Source of the DNA: Chionis minor
Taxonomy: Eukaryota; Chordata; Aves; Charadriiformes; Chionididae
DNA length: 64,000 nucleotides
Reading direction: 5' to 3'
Assembly (NCBI GenBank): GCA_013398295.1
Contig: VZSF01000898.1
Location: forward strand, 404,815-468,814
Shown: piece after piece, positions 59,879 through 64,000 of the stretch
Layout: each line of letters begins with the position of its first letter
How positions within the stretch are numbered: position 1 is the stretch's first letter
The notes under the pieces: generated by a model
The model's input: the letters and a program-made list of their open reading frames with translations, nothing else
Databases searched by the model: none
Told to the model about the DNA's origin: nothing
Position numbers and translations under genes: made by a program

Positions 59879-62800
59879 CTAAAGGAAATGGGGAAAGAAA
59901 GGAAAAATTGTTGTTCTTGTTCCTTGGGGACTGGGATGTGAGTAAGGGCAGAGACAGTTACCAAGCATCAGTTCAGAAAGCTTCCTTTCCTTCAGTGCCT
60001 CCTACTAGGCCTACCATTTCTCTCAAGGGAACAAACTTCTAGATGTTCCTGCCCTTTCCTGGCTACCTCTGCCCCAGTCAACTGGCTTCTTCCACCTCAT
60101 GATGAGGCCTGTGCTCCCATTAAATCAGGACGGTGTCCATTTCAGCTTGTGATATGGGCCCATTTCTCAACCCTTTAGCAGGTCTGTCCCTGCACTGTGC
60201 CTGCTCATTTGTTTTGTGTGACTACCCTGGCTGGAGCTGGCTATACACCCCCAACCCCACAACAGAACATGGCTACGAGTCCTTCTAACTATCTATCCTA
60301 TCTGACCTGAGTCCTTCTAAGGAGCCCAGAAGGACTTTGCTCTATGATAGAACAGTGTCTGGCTGATGGGGGTGGAGGGGTAGGGGAGAATATCACTAGC
60401 CCATCTGGAGTTCAAGGCAAGTAAATTGTCTTATGAAATCCTACGCGGGTGGGCAGATGCTTCAGGTTACAGAACTGCCTGCCGTCTATTGCTTCCCCTT
60501 GCTGTTTGCGCCTGATGTGAGTTCAGAGCAGCTCGGACCCCTGAAGAGCCTTAAGCACAGATGGTTAAGGAATTAGTCTCACAGTCTGGGCTGACCCCAG
60601 TTCTTCTGGGCTGGTTCTTCCATTTTAGGGCAAGAAGCCAGTCCAATTCCATTTAACTATATAAAGAAGGACAGAGAGAAGCCTTCCAAGTATGCCCGTT
60701 CAGACAGCACAGGGACAGACACAGCTATCTGTAGAATAGCCTAGGGTGCCTCGTGGGACCTTAGCCTGCCCTTACTCAGCAGTGAGCTCCAGAATGGACT
60801 CCATGGTGTCCAGGCCAGCAGTGCGAAAGTTGGAGATGTAGCGTTTCATGCGAATAGATTCCAGCCACTCAGGGATGGATCGATAGGGGATCCCATCAGA
60901 TCCACTGCAACTGGGGAGCCGGAGTGTTACCCTAAAGAGAGATAAAATCCTCATTAGCTAGGCAACTACTTTAAATGGCCAGTACTATGAGATAGTAGCT
61001 AAAGGGCAAGCACCCTCTGCTAGGGCTAGGCCAACTTCGCTCTCTGCACAGTGAGTGAAGCATAGGACTGCCCAGGCCAATGGCTATGCCGTCTGTCACC
61101 ATGACACAGAGATGACTACTATCTTCTGCACACAGAGCATTCAAGGTGCCTCTTGCCAGCCTGCACTACTAGCACTACCTCTCTTCCTGCTAGAGACAGG
61201 AAGGTGACAATCTCGCAGTTAACCTCTCCTTGTCCAGTGACAGCCTGCTTACCTGGGATCAAAATCTGCAACAGGCCGGAGGAGCTGGGGACTTGAGATG
61301 AAATGTTGCAGCTGTGCCCGGATTTCCTGAAAATGAGGCCTCCTCATCCGATCGTGTGACCAGCAGCTCTTCATGAGCTCATAGAGGATAGATGGGCAGT
61401 CCACAGGAGGGGGGAGCTGGTACCCATCCTCTAAGCTTTTCATCACCTGCACAGAGGACAGAGAGAAATCTGGCTAAGAGCAGAGAGCGTGAAAGAGGAG
61501 ACCTCTGTGGGGCTTGGAGCAGGCAGTTCACCATTTTGCAGTGTGTGCAGTCAGGGAGGGGTTGAAGCAGATCACATGTGTATGAAGTAGGGTTTGGGTA
61601 GCACAGGAAAGGATTGGGACACCTACAGGATGTCAAAAAGTGAAGAGGCATATGCATGCACTTTCAATCCTTTACTAGCTTAGCTCCCATTTGCCATTCA
61701 GGGCTTGTGTTGATGAGAAGAGAGGACCAAATGATCCTGGCACAGGCCCAGTAAGAAAGAGGGAACTAGACTCTGAGGAATAATTTCAATAACATGTGCT
61801 AACCTCACAGATGTGCTGAGCCTAGAACGAGAACAGACGTAATACTCTAGAGCCAAATGAAGGAGAGACAGAAACCAACAGAGAACATCTCCTTATCCAA
61901 AGGCCATGGCTGATTTAACCAGTCTTTAATTTGGCTCCTTGCTGTTGACACTTAAGGCCCAAACACTTATTGCCCTTGACTTGGTTGCATGTGACTTGGT
62001 TATGCGTTCATAAGACTGCAAGGACTGCAGGCTGAGTGAGATCTACAAAAGTTGGGCCTACATGCCATGTTTATTTTTTTAAATCAGCACTTGAGTTCAG
62101 TGTCTGTTACCTCTTGATTGGACATGTCCCCATATGGCTTGTCACCAAATGACAGCACCTCCCACATGACAATTCCAAAGCTCCAGACATCACTGGCTGA
62201 GGTGAAAATCCGATGAGCAATGGCCTCTGGGGCTGTCCATCGGATGGGAATCTTACCACCCTGTGAAAGAGCAGAGACATAGTGTATCCAGCATGTATCA
62301 CTGAGTTGTATTTCTCCAGTGCTTTCATGCAAGGAGCTTACAAAATGGCTCAAAGACTGGGCCCACTTTAACCACCCCTGGGGAAATTCCTCAAAAACAC
62401 AGCAACATTGTTGGAAAGTGAATGAGTTTAAGCCCTCTGTTCAGTTGAATGCTATGGAAAACCACCGCTGTGGGAGTTAGAGACCGACACCAGTCACAGC
62501 CCTACTTTGAATGACACCAGGTATTAGAATCACTGGAATGTTCATTGAAAGGGACATTTAGATGTCTCTAGTCTAAACCCCTGATCACAGCAGGGCTATC
62601 TTCAAAGCTAGATTTAGTTGATTGCACCCAAAAGGTCAGACCTCTTATTTCGCTTGTCATTTTAAAACTGCCATCCCTCTCAATGTCTTAGCCAATAAAA
62701 TCAACATGGATGGACTCCAGACAGAAAAGTACCACCTTTTGAATCATCCACACTGTGACTTGCAGTTTTACTATGGGTTTTCCTCAAAGACTTTCCATCC

Positions 62801-63600
62801 ATATCTTCCCCCGGCCTGGTGTTTCCTATTGTGAAGAAATTCTGCCATTCTTATCTGGCAGAATCCCAATCCCCCTGAGACTACAGTTCCTTTACAGGAC
62901 TGAGAGATTGTTTCTGCATTACCTTGGTTTCATAGGTTCCCTCTGCATCATTCTCTAATATTCGGGAGAGACCAAAGTCAGACACCTTGCACTGAAGACT
63001 GCGTGTTACCAGGATGTTGCGAGCGGCCAGATCCCGGTGCACATAGTTGTGTTCTGAAAGGTAGGTCATGCCAGAGGCTATTCCCTGCAGCATGCTCACA
63101 AGCTGCACAGGGCTAAATTTTTCCTCATTCTCCTGCATGGAAAAAGTGAGAGAAGATGCTGGTCAACTGACATCAATCTACTTGGTTTCTAGTTACCAGG
63201 CTTATCAACTTGCAAAAGTGGGCATTGGTGAACAAGCAGTAAGGCAATGCTGCAGCCCAAACGACCCAACAGGTTCTCACTAAGGGACTGGTGGTGATCT
63301 CCAGAGTCATCATTAGACACCTGCCCTTCAACTACCAAAGACAGCACTCTGGACACTGAGCAAACTGGATGGCATCAAGCTTCAGCTGCTGAGACTGGAA
63401 ATGTTAGTGAGCAGAATGTAAGTGGATGTCTGGATCTAATTTCTAGTCTTCTCTTAGTCTCTAAAATGTAGTCTCTAAATTCACATCAAGTGCAAGTTCC
63501 AGCAGTACAGAAGCCTGTTACAAATTGGAGTCTCTCACCCGGAGGAAAGTATCCAGCGCTCCATTCTCCATATACTCAGTGATGATCATCATTGGCCTCC
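59800..63600 (-). CDS. EPHA1: EPHA1 receptor tyrosine kinase, 3' part (six last coding exons)
   Basis: Ephrin-A receptor 1 is a single-pass receptor tyrosine kinase that binds GPI-anchored ephrin-A ligands and controls cell adhesion and spreading. Six minus-strand exons join in frame: 63539-63600, 62923-63132, 62111-62260, 61253-61446, 60776-60931 and 59800-59878, giving 282 residues plus stop. In order they show [13 protein letters not shown], the catalytic loop HRDLAARN, the DFG motif (SDFGLSR), activation-loop [19 protein letters not shown], the [12 protein letters not shown] helix, then a linker and a SAM domain ending in CSIQGFKE. Residues that make an active kinase are kept in the visible part. 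[18 protein letters not shown] and [12 protein letters not shown] match EPHA1 more than other EPH receptors. The glycine loop, VAIK lysine and ectodomain lie beyond the right edge. Confidence 0.95.
59879..60775 (-). other. EPHA1 last intron
   Basis: Donor GTAAGG next to 60775 and acceptor TTTAG next to 59879 on the minus strand. No further exon or repeat seen. Confidence 0.9.
60776..60931 (-). CDS. EPHA1: EPHA1 exon: linker and SAM N-terminal half
   Basis: Acceptor TCTCTCTTTAG and donor GTAAGG. Encodes [20 protein letters not shown], then [20 protein letters not shown] and ELTA, ending two bases into a Glu codon. If read through the donor, the frame would hit TAA at once, which confirms the splice. 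Confidence 0.96.
61253..61446 (-). CDS. EPHA1: EPHA1 exon: kinase C-lobe end
   Basis: Acceptor CTCTGTGCAG and donor GTAAGC; 64 codons plus two bases. Encodes [18 protein letters not shown], the LMKSCW helix, RRPHF (with the structural Arg of kinase subdomain XI) and VADFDP. Phases match both neighbours. Confidence 0.96.
61447..62110 (-). other. EPHA1 intron
   Basis: Bounded by GTAACA and GTGCAG on the minus strand. No further exon or recognised repeat. Confidence 0.9.
62111..62260 (-). CDS. EPHA1: EPHA1 exon: activation segment and APE motif
   Basis: Acceptor CTCTTTCACAG and donor GTAACA enclose exactly 50 codons. Encodes [37 protein letters not shown] and [10 protein letters not shown]: substrate-binding loop, APE motif, the conserved Asp-Trp of subdomain IX. 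Confidence 0.97.
62261..62922 (-). other. EPHA1 intron with CR1 fragment
   Basis: Donor GTAATG at its high end, acceptor TTCACAG at its low end. It holds a short CR1 3' fragment (about 62535-62640) in the same orientation as the gene. Confidence 0.9.
62535..62640 (-). mobile_element. CR1 LINE 3' fragment, short and old
   Basis: Reverse-complement CR1 words: GAAAGGGACATTTAGATGTC, CTAGTCTAAACCCCTGATCA, AGCAGGGCTATCTTCAAAGC. About 100 bases, diverged. Confidence 0.7.
62923..63132 (-). CDS. EPHA1: EPHA1 exon: catalytic loop and DFG
   Basis: Acceptor TTTCCATGCAG and donor GTAATG enclose 70 codons in phase 0. Encodes [20 protein letters not shown], then [11 protein letters not shown] with the catalytic Asp and Asn, KVSDFGLSR, and GTYETK with the conserved activation-loop Tyr. 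Confidence 0.97.
63133..63538 (-). other. EPHA1 intron
   Basis: Bounded by GTGAGA and CATGCAG on the minus strand. No exon or recognised repeat is seen. Confidence 0.9.
63539..63600 (-). CDS. EPHA1: EPHA1 exon: hinge region of the kinase
   Basis: Acceptor TTCCTCAAG and donor GTGAGA; two bases complete a codon, then 20 codons [20 protein letters not shown]. This is the hinge and start of the C-lobe that follows strand beta-5 in EPH kinases. The exon is 62 nt. Confidence 0.96.
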
Positions 63601-64000
63601 CTTGAGGAAGACAAGAAGGTGTCAGCATTCTTGCAATTCTCCTACCCTTGTCTTTCAATGCTCTCCACGTTGCCCCAACACAGAGAACCACACTGAACCC
63701 CAGCCAGCATTCCCACTCCACTGGCACAGCTGGCTGACCCTTCTCCTTAGACCTTTCCCAGTGATTTTGTATTCCTCCTTGTGTCACACATATAACCTTA
63801 CAGCATCCCCTACACCAGCCCAACTTCTCATCCACTCAGTAAACCAAGACCTCTCCTAACACTGCCCCATGACTCTGTTGGAAACCCACACCTCTCCTTC
63901 CCTCCTCTGCCATAGGGTAACATAACAATGACTTTCTTCTCCCAGCACAGCCTCTCTGACAGCATCCTCTCTAAGAAATGTCCAAGAAATATGCCAGTTT
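63601..64000 (-). other. EPHA1 intron reaching the window edge
   Basis: Upstream of the 62-nt exon no further EPHA1 exon is visible; the exon with the kinase glycine loop and catalytic lysine should lie to the right of the window. Confidence 0.8.

Overview
The window is a piece of vertebrate nuclear genome, most likely a bird. Evidence: split genes with canonical GT-AG introns, many CR1 LINE fragments including ones with the typical avian 3' end (tandem ATTCTATG-type octamers), CpG islands, and coding exons very close to chicken ZYX as I recall it but not identical, so probably a bird other than chicken. No prokaryotic operon, CRISPR array or phage is present.

Three genes are supported by exons. 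(1) FAM131B, minus strand, at the left edge: a 110-nt exon at 3200-3309 and a 36-nt microexon at 1733-1768. The later exons lie left of the window and the first exon was not found. (2) ZYX (zyxin), plus strand: nine coding exons from the ATG at 46778 to the stop at 54130 (587 codons if all exons are joined), with one or two candidate non-coding first exons in CpG islands at about 43 kb and 46 kb and a 3' UTR reaching about 55.26 kb. (3) EPHA1, minus strand, at the right edge: the last six coding exons (63600 down to 59800), covering most of the tyrosine kinase C-lobe and the SAM domain. The order FAM131B(-), ZYX(+), EPHA1(-) is the same as on human chromosome 7, which supports all three calls.

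Layout: 1-3.3 kb FAM131B exons; 3.3-25.4 kb probable FAM131B intron or upstream DNA, with an LTR-like repeat (5.7-6.6 kb), a fairly young CR1 (6.8-7.1 kb), an unexplained GC-moderate block (12-15.7 kb), a CR1 (16.4-17.4 kb) and two old reverse-oriented CR1/L3-like LINE fragments (17.4-20.6 kb); 25.47-26.8 kb CpG island interrupted by a 761-base assembly gap; 26.8-42.8 kb gene-poor, with a decayed PIF/Harbinger-like transposase remnant (36.4-37.3 kb); 42.8-43.5 kb CpG island carrying a perfect CArG box, a plausible SRF-responsive distal ZYX promoter; 46-46.35 kb second ZYX-proximal CpG island; 46.8-55.3 kb ZYX; 55.3-58.8 kb convergent intergenic DNA with a second LTR-like copy and a long reverse CR1; 58.8-64 kb EPHA1.

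Zyxin is an actin-cytoskeleton and focal-adhesion LIM protein; EPHA1 is an ephrin receptor; FAM131B is poorly understood. They are neighbours by conserved synteny, not a pathway. I found no new biological system. The points most worth following are the in-frame 93-nt ZYX exon that may be a cassette, the CArG/TEAD-site island 3.5 kb upstream of ZYX, a 100-bp duplication that brackets the ZYX proximal promoter and first coding exon, and the Harbinger remnant.
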